From assembly GCA_037833965.1 (NCBI GenBank), contig AP031356.1, positions 19,614,501-19,678,500 of the forward strand: a stretch of 64,000 bases of DNA, in the 5' to 3' direction. This DNA comes from Marchantia polymorpha subsp. ruderalis (lineage: Eukaryota > Streptophyta > Marchantiopsida > Marchantiales > Marchantiaceae). Below are positions 54,281 through 64,000 of the stretch, piece by piece; the first letter of the stretch is position 1; every line of letters begins with the position of its first letter. A program made the position numbers and the translations under genes. The notes beneath the pieces are model-generated. The model did not search any database and was not told where the DNA came from. It was given only the letters and a program-made list of their open reading frames with translations.

Positions 54281-57206
54281 TTCAGTTAGGGGAGCCTCTG
54301 TCACACACACAGAGATGTGAGCTCTTCTTTCATTTTTAAGGTAGGGGATAGAGGCGGATTAGAACACACGTAGAGAGTTAATCATCAGACCATCGTTACG
54401 CATTTTGCTTATGGTCTTTGAGGAGGTCACTATCTAGCACAATCTGTCAACAGTAGAATAGGAGCCTCTTACATGAGTAGCTGAAAGGATGGTCGATTCG
54501 TTTTACAGAAATATTTCCCCACTTTCAGCACATAATGGCTTCCAAAGTTTTCCCTCCAAGTTGAGTAAAGGATGGACCCCATGTATTCCACAAGTTTTAC
54601 ATTGAAGAGCCGAATGTAGATCAATTGACCCAGTCATTTCTAACGGCACGAAGGCGAGGGACACAGAGGCAAGTGTGGACAAGTGAGTAGGAACACGGAG
54701 CCGGCGCTGTCTGCAAGCAGCTGTAAGAGACCCTCATTGTAAGATTCATGTGTATTTATCAAGTGAATGAAATCTCCTACACAGGAACATGTATTATATC
54801 ACGGACCCGGCTGACGAGACCAGAGCTTTGGTTTGCTTCCACATTCTTTTAAATTTTTTTCAGGACAGCAGATGAACCTGAAGTGTGAAGATGTTGCCGA
54901 GATAGATATTAGATTGTTTGCTGCCTTGTGGCACCAGCCCTGAAGTTTCGGACTGCATGTTCGTACCCTACATATGAGTTGATGGCGATTTGGTTCTGAT
55001 AGATTCGCCACCTTTGGGAGAAGAGCACATCATAGAGATTCATGGAACTCTGAAGACACCTGAAGCCAAGTCTGCCAAGTCGTCTAAGTCGTGGCACATG
55101 ATGCATTCATTCTACGGACTGTGGGACTTGCACGAACTCGTGGGGTTAGCTCCTCTCTCCCGGCATCCATGTTGAATTATAGTCTAGATCCGAGATCGGC
55201 TACTGATCTTTCCACTGATCAGAAAGTAGTTTGGAACATAGTTTTCAACGGCATCCAACCGTTACAAGTTTTTGAGACCCCTCAAGCTACAGCAGTCGCA
55301 TCAATGGACTTCGTCAACTGAAACCAGAGTGAAGAAATCCCCTTCTCCAGGGATGAAATACGTTTACTCTCACTGAAATTCAGGTGTTCCCGTTTTTTGA
55401 GCTCGTGAGATTTTTAAAGGCCCATTCGGTGGCCGGAAGTATCAATTAGGAACATAATATCAGAAAAGAATGTTAACTATTCTACAATAAAACCTGTTCT
55501 CCTTGGCAGACGAAATTGTCAACATGACGATTTCGTCTAGTTGCTGACAAGTTGCATGGATCTACATCTACAACTTGAATCGAAATTTTCTATATGAATA
55601 CATCGTTACCGAGCATCGAAATCTGCGTAACGGTGAAGGTCCACTACAAGCAGTTATCAATAATGGGGCCCATAAGTTCATTCCTTGGACAAGATCGATT
55701 GCTCTCACAGTAAATTGTGCGGTTTCGCTTGTTACTGACATTTTAGAAGACTTAATTTTTAATATCGTCTACCCGTCTTAGTCAATGACGAGATTCGAAG
55801 CTCGTTGAACCGAGCCATCAAGAAAACTGGAGCTGCCTTTGTCTAGACCTCGTCCACTTCCTCGTCCACTTCCGCCATGTCTTCGAACTCATCTTCGCCT
55901 TGACATTTGGAATTTGACTTTCACAAAAAGTAGGCCGAATAATGCCTCACACAAAATTACCACAAGCCAAGGAAGTGAACAAACCCTTTAGAGATCTACT
56001 TCTACTATCGTTTCCTTGAGGGCAAGTGCAAGAGTTCTCGCATGGCAAAATATGCTGTGCAAGACATGAATACTAAGATTGATTCTTTTGAAGCTCACAA
56101 AGGTTTAATATGGTCGTGAATTGACAAGGAGGATAAGGTTCATAAGCACCAGCATTGAACTTGAATGTTTTGGCATTAAATAGACACATCACAAGTTAGC
56201 TGTAAAATAATGAAGGAGAGAGTGTCTTTAGCTATGGCTCATAGGAGCCGACAAGGTGATTGCAGCTTTTGACGACTCCATATTCATGCAGCCCAAGGGC
56301 AAATTAAAGCTTGACTGGCCTCAAATATCTATCTTTTTTTTCTCAGTTCCATCAAATTTTGCACTATGTTCTTCATGTTGATGGAGGATGCAATACCAGA
56401 CTTGTACATAAGAAAAGAATACTAAGATCGTGGAAATGGTCTGGACGAGTATTGTTCAATCCCCATTACGATGAGGAAGTATACTTCTAAATTGGGGATT
56501 TCTGGAGATAGGTCTATCTTGTAAGAGGTGTATTGAAGTAAGGGACTGCGAAAACTTGATGGCATAGCCATTACATCAGGACCATTAGATCTATGTGGAT
56601 TTAAAAGAAAAAAATCCAAGAGGGTAATTTATACTTGTGCGCTTCACTTTTCCTTTCTACACACTGGATGGCGCTAACAAAAACTATTATCGCACACTAG
56701 TGCGCCAGGAAATCTTCATTTCATCCTAAAGCAGTTCACTTCTACACACACGACCTGCATTACTTTGAAGGTGTAAGGTAACAATTTATTTGATAATTAC
56801 ATTAGATGTTAAAAGCACCTTGATTGATCATTGAAGTAATGAGAATAGATCATTTGAATTTATGTTTGTAAGCATAGCACGTAATATCACGGTTTCGCTT
56901 ATATGCAACAATTCTTGGCATGATCTAATGTTCATTTGGAATGCGGAAAATAATACGGTATGTGAGGTACGATAAATTGATAACTTTGGAATCTAAAATA
57001 TTGCTATATCTTGCATTGAACAGCGGTTAAGATTTATCTCTAATATTTTGGAATAAATTAATTCAAAATTTATTTTTTAATAATATTTCATTTTGTATTT
57101 ACATGTAATGATTTGTTAGATAAGATAAAAATCATGTAAAAAATTCTAACCAAGACCTTGAAACATATAAAGTTATGCATACAGAAAGAAAAAAATATAT
57201 TCTTTA
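54281..57206. other. FTSHI2 3' flank and unassigned spacer
   Basis: The FTSHI2 3' UTR probably occupies the first few hundred bases. Short frames near 54990-55320 and 55575-55781 show no domain. 56750-57200 becomes AT-rich up to the copia LTR. I see no RNA gene. Confidence 0.45.
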
Positions 57207-57440
57207 TGAACGGTAAAACCAAGAAAACATTAAACACTCGTGAGACATATTTATCGTGGTTCACCCTCGGTGAAAAGTGCTACGTTCACCAAGAACACTC
57301 TTCACTTTACTTCAGATTTCTTACAGAAAAACACACTATGCATGGAGAACTCCAAGGTATTTATCCCCAATCCAGGAGACCGTCCTAGCTATAAATAGCT
57401 AGGGCCCGAGGTTACTCCTTAACTGAAATTAACCTCAACA
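57207..57440 (-). repeat. 3' LTR of the copia element
   Basis: On the minus strand it begins TGTTGAGGTTAAT at 57440 and ends CCGTTCA at 57207. It contains ATTTATAGCTAGG, followed by a probable TATA-like GGGATAAATA. Just inside the element (57441-57462) the minus strand reads AGTTAAGGAAAAGAT, a fair polypurine tract. Confidence 0.85.
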
Positions 57441-57649
57441 ATCTTTTCCTTAACTCACTTTAAGGAACATTATCCTCTATAACATACGTTATTACTTCGC
57501 GGGAAGTTCTAGATAGAAAACTAACATAATGTCTCTCTTTACACGAGAGTTAACTAGAACTATGACGATACCATCACATATAAAGAGATAACTGAAGATA
57601 CTATGTTAGCAAACTCTAACTCTACTCCTTATGTTCAATTTGCATGATA

Positions 57650-57735
57650 TCACAGTGTTGACTGAAACTCTCTATAGAAATAACTTTGACCAATGCTTCA
57701 GCTGGATTAAATTTACCATCTATCTTGATTAGCTC
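57650..57735 (-). pseudogene. C-terminal end of copia RNase H
   Basis: The minus strand reads KIDGKFNPAEALVKVIS and continues to a short tail, matching the typical copia ending in which NPAD-x-L-T-K-x-x follows the last RNase H residues. It is separated from the start of RNase H, at about 59300-59375, by 1.5 kb of repeats. Confidence 0.65.
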
Positions 57736-57950
57736 AATCGTAAGAGTTTACTGTCAAGATTGACTAATTCAATCATAAGAGTTTACCGTCAAGATTGACT
57801 AGTTCAATCATTAGAGTTTATCGTCAAGATTGACTAGCTCAATTACCAGAGTCTATCGTCAATCTTGACTAGCTCAATCATCAAAATTTACGGTCAAGAT
57901 TGACTAGGTCAATCACCAAAGTTTACCATCCATCTTGACTAATTCAATTA
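57735..57950. repeat. Tandem repeat of about 40 bp within copia RNase H
   Basis: Five to six diverged copies of a unit like TTTACCGTCAAGATTGACTA + GTTCAATCATTAGAG run from 57735 to 57950. The first unit overlaps the KIDGK codons of RNase H, so the array seems to have grown out of coding sequence. One copy is inverted in part (TCAATCTTGACT at about 57862). A perfect 14-bp hairpin (57949-57962 / 57967-57980) follows directly. Confidence 0.8.
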
Positions 57951-57980
57951 TTTTATCAGACAGTCTTGTCTGATAAAATA
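57949..57980. repeat. 14-bp perfect hairpin ending the 40-bp array
   Basis: TATTTTATCAGACA at 57949-57962 pairs with its exact reverse complement at 57967-57980 around the loop GTCT. It separates the 40-bp array from the duplicated linker segment. Confidence 0.85.
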
Positions 57981-58029
57981 TTTGATATCGTTGTGCTTCA
58001 CAATATTGTAAATAACTTGTACTGTGCAC

Positions 58030-58215
58030 ATCTTGATCATTAATCACATATGATCAAACTCCCCCACAATTACATACAGATGCTTATCTTGATCATTAAT
58101 TACATAATGATCAAAACTTCTTCATACCTATATTCGTGACCAAAATTTTTCACTTGTCAATTTAATAATCATGAGAATACTCCCTTTCTTTCAATGAGCA
58201 ATATTCATTGAAAGA
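58030..58215. repeat. Second copy of the copia integrase-RT linker
   Basis: TTGATCATTAATCACATATGATCAAACTCCC... and TTTCTTTCAATGAGCAATATTCATTGAAAGA follow, in the same order and orientation, the sequence at about 61058-61195 in the linker between integrase and reverse transcriptase. The ATGATCAAA block is itself doubled at 58030-58120. The copies are clearly diverged. Confidence 0.65.
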
Positions 58216-58254
58216 CACACATCCATTGACATGAACCTCACAATCTATGTTGCT

Positions 58255-59290
58255 CGCGTCTAACTGTCACCTATGACTATCCCTCACTGTAGCCCGCGAC
58301 TAACCTTCACTATTATCCGCGACTGATTGCGCATGTAACTAACTATCACTTGTGACTAACTCTCACAGTTGCCCGCGACTAACTGCGCCCGGAACTGATT
58401 TTCATGTGTGACTATCTCTCACTGTTGCCCGCAACTAGCCTTCACTGTCGCCCGCGACTGACTGTGCTCACGCCTTACTAAGCCTGCGACTCATTGTCGC
58501 CTGTGATTTATTTTGATCGTCGTTCATGACTTACTACGCCCGCAAGTAGCCAACGTCACCCGCAACCACTATCGCCCATGACTAATGTTGTCCGTAATCA
58601 TCTTGCCCACGTCTATCATTCGTCATCCGCGATCACCGTTGCACTTGATCAATGTCGCCCCCGACTATCATCTGTCATCCGCAATCATTGTCGCTCGTGA
58701 CCAATGTCGTCTTGCCAACTTTGCATATAGAAAAGTAGAGAAAATGGGAGTTTTCAAGTCAATTTCCTCCTTTTTTGAGTCATTGTTCAGCTCCTAAGAA
58801 ATGTCTAGATGCATTATTTGCGCCGAGAGCTTTCCAATGATACCCAATTTGCCATATTTTGATGAAGATATATTTCTAAGAAATATTTATGACATATTAT
58901 ACCTTCGATGTTGATTTCCGCCGTCACCGTCACCTTCGATCAGCGGTTGACTGTGTTGCGCTGCCAAACACGGTTGACTCGCTGACTACGTTTGATCTCT
59001 GATCACGACTGCAATCAGGTTACGCTCAATCACGATGTTGACTGTAACCATAGTCGACCCGACCATGACTGCAACATCAATTATGACTGCAACCACATTA
59101 AGTCTAACCATGTTTGTCTTCACCGATTGCGTCCATGCCAATCACGTACACATCTAACACGTTTAGCCTCTATCACGTCTGATCTAAATCACACTACGAA
59201 CCGTGCAGAAACCGCGCTAAGTACGCTGCAAACCGCGCTGTGACCAAAACCGCGCATAAACCATGCTACAAATCGCGCATAAAGTGCGCT
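58255..59290. repeat. Degenerate GC-richer satellite within the copia element
   Basis: From 58255 to 58710 the phrase TCACTGTTGCCCGCGACTAAC recurs with heavy variation at irregular spacing of about 25-35 bases. From 58920 to 59290 a different set follows, built on GACTGCAACCA, CGCGCTAA and AACCGCGC. Neither part encodes a copia domain. The junction with RNase H is at about 59290. Confidence 0.65.
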
Positions 59291-59375
59291 AACACATATC
59301 CAATTGTAGATCTTCTTTTATCTAGATCCTATCCGTAGTCAACATCAACAAAATCAAACAAGGATTTGGCATTGT
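59291..59375 (-). pseudogene. N-terminal part of copia RNase H, truncated
   Basis: The minus strand reads DFVDVDYG then a stop, then DLDKRRSTIGY, matching the copia start of RNase H (the DxDYAGDLDxRRSTxGY pattern). The similarity then stops abruptly near 59300, where the repeat region begins. Confidence 0.75.
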
Positions 59376-60070
59376 CTAATAGATCATCAAACAATAAGCA
59401 TAATCCAAAGTACTCTTCAAATATCTCATAATCCATTTCACTGCTTGCCAATGAACTTTTCTTGGATTCGACATGTACCTCCTCACCTTTCCCATCGCAG
59501 AAGCAATGTCCGGCCTAGTGCACACCATCAAATACATGAGGTTGCCTACGGCTTGTTTATAGGAAACACATGATATTCTTCCTTCCTTCACAGCATCGGT
59601 AGGATATTGAGTTGCGGAGAGTTTGAAATGTGATGTCAAAGAAGTCCATACTCCTTTGTAATCGACCATGTTGAACCTGTCAAATATACGACAAACATAC
59701 TTGCCGTGACACTACCATTATCTCTTCTGTTCAAAATCTCTATGAATCTTCATGTCTAATATTCTCTTCGACTCCCCCATATCCTTCATCTTAAATGCAG
59801 ACTTCAACTTACTCTTGCAATCATCAACATCGGATTGGTTTTTCGCCAAGATGAGCATGTCGTCAATGTAGAGTACTAGAATGATGAGATTAGACATCTC
59901 ATTATTTATCTTCTTCATGTAGACACAAGGATCATACACACTCCATAAAAAACCTTGTGCCTTCATGAACTCATCAAATCGCGCGTTCCACTGCCTATGA
60001 GCTTGCTGCAATCCATACAATGATTTCAACAATCTACAAACCAACCTCTCTTTGCCTTTGATCTCAAATT
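59376..60070 (-). pseudogene. Copia reverse transcriptase, C-terminal half
   Basis: Frames 60044-59718 and 59669-59376 contain LKSLYGLQQAHRQWNARFDE, then LVLYIDDMLILAKN (the YxDD catalytic box is intact), FKMKDMGESKRILDMKI, and later YKQAVGNLMYLMVCTRPDIA and WQAVKWIMRYLKSTLDYA. A frameshift lies between the two frames near 59700. Upstream it is cut off by the insert at 60075-60428. Confidence 0.85.
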
Positions 60071-60074
60071 CATG

Positions 60075-60428
60075 TCGTGCGAATATATATCATCATTCAT
60101 TCTATATCGCTGACATGCTACTCACATACACACACATAAGACACAAGAGTGTACACACTCAAATGTACCACAATTGATAATAGGTGATTTTTCCCATAGA
60201 AAAACTCGTCAGTTTCAATTACATCACTGGCATTAAAATCGTCACAAACATAAGTCGAGCCCAACTCACTCCAAAGAGACTCTAGGTCGACGCTTACGTG
60301 CAGACGCACAGCTCTCAACGCTAACAGGCTTGACTCGAAGAACGTCAGTTCTTCAAGTTGCCGTCGAGACTATAAACCTCAGAAGTGAAACCCTATGCCA
60401 ACTGCTATTTTTAGTAAATACTGAGTTA
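60075..60428. mobile_element. 354-bp insert in copia reverse transcriptase, CATG target duplication
   Basis: The word CATG flanks the insert at 60071-60074 and 60429-60432. Reading across the flanks with one CATG copy, the reverse transcriptase runs in frame from the LEEEICMKH side to the EFEIKGKE side, so the insertion is younger than the copia element. On the minus strand the insert begins TAACTCAG and ends CGCACGA. It holds a 66-codon frame (60118-60318) without a known domain. It could be a solo LTR, a MITE or another short element. Confidence 0.75.
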
Positions 60429-60432
60429 CATG

Positions 60433-61100
60433 ACAGCCAACGGAATGTTTCATGCAGATCTCCTCTTCTAAATATCCATAAAAAAAGGTCGTAATCACAT
60501 CCATCTGATCCATAACAAGACCAAATATCGCGACCAGTGCATATACCAAACGAATTGTATCATACTTAGCTATAGGTGAAAAAACTTTGTTGTAGTTCAC
60601 TCCCTTCTCTTGTGTGAAACCTCTAGCCACCCGCCTATCTTTGAAGATTCTCGCCTTGTCTCTTGCTGGATTGTCCTTCAGCTTGTACACCCATTTGAAG
60701 TCAATCAGCGTCTGATCTGTACAAAGCTCAACCACTTCACAAGTCTTATTGCCAATCAAGGATTGCATCTTCCGCTCCATATCAACATTCCACTCAAGCT
60801 TGTTGACCGAAGCTTGAGCTTCCATGTATGAAGAAGGTTCGCCTTCTTCCAAAATCAATATCATACCATCCCCATCTTCGACATCAAAGTCACAATTTTT
60901 GATTATGGATGAATTTGCCCATACACCAAACCTTTTAGGAGCCCTACTAGCACCATGCGATCTCCTAGTAGAAGTTTCCGATTGAATTGAAACTATTGCA
61001 ATAGATTCATCAACGATAACTTGCTCATGTTTTTGATGCATCAGTGCTACTTCTTGTGACAGATCATTAATGATATAATGATCAAACTCCCACACAACAA
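60433..61100 (-). pseudogene. Copia reverse transcriptase, N-terminal half
   Basis: The frame 61095-60379 contains the linker (with APKRFGVW), then WNVDMERKMQSLIGNKTCEV, then DFKWVYKLKDNPARDKARIFK, RRVARGFTQEKGVNYNKVFSP, and ends with the finger/palm strand MDQMDVITTFFYGYLEEEICM. The usual AFLHG there reads TFFYG. It is open for more than 200 codons, the longest intact stretch of this element. Confidence 0.85.
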
Positions 61101-61223
61101 CATCTGTGATTGAAGATTTTCCCTTGTCAATACTAAAAGATTTAGAATTTTTCTCTCTTTCAATAAGCCAAGCTCATTGAAAGAAACATCCATACTGACA
61201 ATCACCTTACGGGCTAATGGATC

Positions 61224-62140
61224 TCATAGCATGTAAATTCTCACGCCACTAGCATATCTAAAAAAACAACATTTCTTTGACGTGGGATCTAAGTTATCTA
61301 TTGCTCTTTTGGTGTGAGAGTATAAGCAATACAACCAAAAAACTCTCAAGCGACTATCGTACGCCATTAGTTTATGCTTGAGTTCAAACGGTGTGGAGAA
61401 ATGAAGAAGAAGATTTACCAAATAAATTGTGATGTTGATGACTTCGGCTCAAAATTGACCTTGTAAACCGGATTCGCTTAGCATACTCAGCACCTTCTCC
61501 AACAATGTTCTGTTGAGTATTTTAGAAACAACATTTTGTTGTAGAGTGTAAACTGTCGTGAGATAGCAAGTAATCCCCTCCTTTGTACAATACCTCTGAA
61601 ACTTTTCAAAAATATATTCGCCGCCATTGTCTGATCGCAAATATTTTACCCAGTGGCCAGTTTGAGTCTCAACTTGTATGCGTCAAATTTTGAAGGTGAA
61701 AAACACCTCAGACTTGTGGGTGAGAAAATACATCCATACATACATGGAGTAATCATTTATAAAAGATACATAGTAGAGCTTTTTTGAGAGTGAGGCAATG
61801 GAAAATGGGCCCCACACGTCACTATGTACATACTCCAAGATCTTTGTGGAACTATGAGTTCCAACACTAAAATATCGCCTATGTTGTTTGCCCATGATGC
61901 AATGTTCACAAAATTCCAATTCAATTTTATCCAAATCCAATAACATCTTCTTTTCATCAAGAGAGATAGGTATCTATCACTCATATGACCTAGTCGGGAA
62001 TGCCATACATGAGATATCTCTACGTGAGATCTGGTAATGGGAACTTCTCTACTGATAGTGGTGTCGTCTAACAAGTACATATTATTGTGCTTGTATTTCA
62101 TAAGCTCAATCTTCTTATCACTCGATTTGACCTCTAACAC
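61224..62140 (-). pseudogene. Copia GAG-pre-integrase and integrase, broken
   Basis: Four frames give the parts in order: HVWHSRLGHMSDRYLSLLMKR (pre-integrase, HxxxGH type), FCEHCIMGKQHRRYF with HSDVWGPFSIASLS and YVWMYFLTHKSE (catalytic Asp region), LRSDNGGEYIFEKFQRYC with later QQNVVSKILNRTLLE, and finally LDPTSKKCCFFRYASGVRIY. The zinc His/Cys set is incomplete in this copy, the AER in the third block reads SKI, and the frames differ, so the enzyme is dead. Confidence 0.8.
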
Positions 62141-62580
62141 GCCATGCCTAAAGCTTCACTTTAAGTCGTGTGAGCCTTACATTCCAAGAGAGGAGAAATG
62201 TCTTTCTCATGTTAGGTATAAACCTAACGTGTGTCAACATACGGTTGACATCATCAAACATGCAGATCTTTACAAATCCAACACCCTCAATCTTACAAGG
62301 TCGGTCATTTTCCATAAGAATTGAACCATTTGACCTTGAGTAAGCCCAGTTTTACTCTCTAATGTAACATATGTGATAAAAACACACACTATTCAAATTC
62401 CATAGATCACCAACAACTTTTGGTGAACTACATAGTGCATATCTCTGACATGATAGACCGTCGGCAAACACGTCTTCCTCTTCGAAGTGAAGATGCTCCG
62501 CAACATTCGCCACTTGAGGTAGATTCATATCTCTTATCGGCATCCGGCAGTCTTTCTTGATGTGGCCATTCTTGCCACTT
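62141..62580 (-). pseudogene. Copia zinc knuckle and protease, broken
   Basis: SGKNGHIKKDCRMP near 62575-62535 is a CCHC knuckle whose first two cysteine positions are damaged (a stop follows CW and Ser stands for Cys). The protease follows: WNLNSVCFYHIC near 62395, where active copies have an Asp-Ser-Gly/Ala triad, so the catalytic Asp is Asn here. The downstream GSILMENDRPCKIEGVG segment matches the usual protease tail. Confidence 0.7.
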
Positions 62581-63157
62581 CACCAACACATCAAGTTTCT
62601 CTTGTTAGAGTATAGGATCCGAAACTGAACTCTCTTTCGCTCAAGGGATCTAGATCTTTGCCGCTTGAATCCTGTACGTTGCAAATTTTCCAAATCCAAA
62701 GTTTGTGACTGGCCCCGGATCACAATAAGTGTAGTACTTGAAGTGAGTGAGCGAGAAAATGACAACATCTCTTGTTTTACCTCGTCCGGCATGATAGCAC
62801 TTACAACCTTGTTGTAAGTTATAAAATTGTTATCACAATGAAAGATAATCTTTGACAGCGTCTGGTAGGAGTGAGGCAATGAGTGGAGTAGATGCATAGT
62901 TTTTTTTATGTTATAAAGCTTCTCTCCCATATTCTGAAGATCCACCAACAAATCTCGGCATGCATGAATGTGATCATGAATTCTCAATCACTACCTCATC
63001 ATGAAGTTCAATAAATTCATGTAGGTGTTCATCACATGTGATAGTTCTTTCTGATGAAACCGTTTCTGTAGGGCATCGAAAAGTTCATTAACTTCAGAAT
63101 ACTTCTCAACTTGCTTCATAACTGAAGGATCTAGATGACCCATCACAATACCAATTG
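62581..63157 (-). pseudogene. Copia gag, 5' truncated, plus primer-binding site remnant
   Basis: Frames 63188-62991 and 62987-62580 contain KYSEVNELFDALQKRFHQKELSH and then NMGEKLYNIKKTMHLLHSLPHSYQTLSKI, matching the middle of copia gag (UBN2 type). The N-terminal part of a normal gag is missing: the first frame begins inside the LTR and its stop lies at 62991. Just inside the LTR (63153 downward, minus strand) is TGGTATTGTGATGG, a decayed form of the initiator-tRNA primer site TGGTATCAGAGC. Confidence 0.75.
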
Positions 63158-63393
63158 TGAACGGTAAAACCGAGAAAACATTAAACACTCATGAGATATA
63201 GATTTAACGTGGTTCACCTGAAGAGAAGAGTGCTACGTCCACCAAGAACACTCTTCACTTTACGTTAGGTTTCTTACAGAAAGAGACACTATACAGGGAG
63301 AACCTCGAGTTATTTATCCCCGGTCCATGTGACCGTCTTAGCTATAAATAACTAAAACTCGAGGTTTTTCCTTAACTGGAATTAATCTCAACA
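63158..63393 (-). repeat. 5' LTR of the copia element
   Basis: On the minus strand it begins TGTTGAGATTAATTCC at 63393 and ends CGTTCA at 63158, next to the primer-site remnant. It aligns over its full length with 57207-57440. Confidence 0.85.
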
Positions 63394-64000
63394 TACTTAG
63401 CATTGGATTAATATAAAATCATAGACTTCATATGACAATCATGAAAAAAAATCCCATACCTAACCATGTTATGTAACATTTTTTCAAGACCATGAAATAC
63501 ATTGCTATATCAGGAAACCATTTATGTTTTGTTGCTTGTACTTGGTTTTGAATTTAGATATGATAGATGACTTATTCCCAAGGTAAGGCCTGAAGTTATC
63601 AGTTTCTTTTCATCATTTGATGGGGATATTTCCCTACCTTTTAGTGTTATGAACCCTTCCATTAGTTGAAGCTTCATGTTGTGTTTAAAGCTTCACGAAT
63701 CCGAGTATTTTTATCCTCCACAGAATTTCCCATTGAGTGCAATTTCTTCGACCGATGTGTAAGCTTCTGAGCCAATCATACCTATTTCCGAAGAAAAGTG
63801 ATAACGCCTGCGAGCTACTATCACAAGATAAGATACGATATGAACCCTTCATATCAATGTCTATATTTAAAGGTGCGCTTCAATTATGTGGACTACGGTG
63901 AACAGCAACGTGCACGTCAACGTCGCTCCCGACTGACGTCATCCCATCTCTCTCACTGCGTAGCAAGTCGGCCCGCGACGACTTGCTACTCAGCGAGGGA
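63394..64000. other. Right-hand flank, no gene seen
   Basis: An AT-rich stretch turns GC-richer after 63880. The final bases hold a small inverted repeat (TAGCAAGTCG at 63961-63970 and its complement at 63979-63988). A gene leader could begin here, but the window ends. Confidence 0.4.

Larger units (their letters stand above)
57207..63393 (-). mobile_element. Decayed Ty1/copia retrotransposon with both LTRs
   Basis: LTRs of 234-236 bp bound the element at 57207-57440 and 63158-63393, both reading TGTTGAG...CCGTTCA on the minus strand and agreeing at roughly four in five positions by eye. Between them, on the minus strand, the copia order gag, protease, integrase, reverse transcriptase, RNase H is recognisable, but every part is broken. 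A 354-bp insert splits the reverse transcriptase and about 1.5 kb of repeats splits RNase H. No matching 5-bp target duplication is seen (AAGTA and TAAAG outside the ends, minus strand), which fits great age or a recombinant element. Confidence 0.85.

Noticed and set aside
57735..58710. CRISPR-like array
   Set aside because: Repeats are diverged, irregularly spaced and have no unique spacers; the context is a plant retrotransposon.
60118..60318. 66-codon frame as part of the copia polyprotein
   Set aside because: It lies wholly inside the 354-bp insert and has no similarity to reverse transcriptase.

Overview
The window is nuclear DNA from a plant. Four multi-exon genes can be rebuilt exon by exon with GT-AG introns. 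Two of them encode chloroplast proteins with plant-type transit regions, and the spaces between genes hold decayed LINE and Ty1/copia retrotransposons and small foldback elements. Short introns, long GA-rich 5' leaders and a plant gene of the acetyl-CoA transporter (SLC33) family are compatible with a seedless plant such as a liverwort, moss or lycophyte. That placement is an inference; the sequence alone does not prove it.

Layout. 1-7.9 kb holds no gene I can name. It contains a broken, apparently intronless copy of a plant lipid-kinase gene (about 2.75-3.15 kb), several GC-rich islands and possible exons at 5.0-7.4 kb. 7.9-14.2 kb (minus) is a complete 13-exon SLC33A1/Acatn-type transporter with a 16-nt microexon. 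14.9-18.4 kb holds a foldback element, a copia LTR remnant and a pogo-like MITE. 19.6-22.2 kb (plus) is a five-exon VTE6 (DUF92) gene. 23.7-27.4 kb is a very AT-rich block with no gene. 27.4-34.0 kb (minus) is a whole but disabled LINE with ORF1, endonuclease, reverse transcriptase and zf-RVT. 37.5-45.3 kb (plus) is a 19-exon AMP deaminase gene (FAC1 type). 48.9-54.3 kb (plus) is an 11-exon FTSHI2 gene, an FtsH-like protein that has lost its protease site. 57.2-63.4 kb (minus) is a decayed Ty1/copia element with both LTRs. Its reverse transcriptase is split by a 354-bp insert and its RNase H is split by about 1.5 kb of tandem repeats.

How the genes work together. VTE6 (phytol salvage for tocopherol and phylloquinone) and FTSHI2 (part of the inner-envelope import motor) act in the plastid. 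AMP deaminase acts on the cytosolic adenylate pool at an endomembrane surface, and the SLC33 protein would move acetyl-CoA into the endomembrane lumen. These are unrelated housekeeping roles and their adjacency does not suggest a pathway cluster.

I did not find a convincing new biological system. The observations most worth checking are the rearranged copia element, the microexon inside the most conserved motif of the transporter, the lipid-kinase pseudogene between 12-bp direct repeats, and several near-perfect hairpins. Exon borders were read by eye from splice consensus, reading phase and family similarity; no search or transcript data were available.
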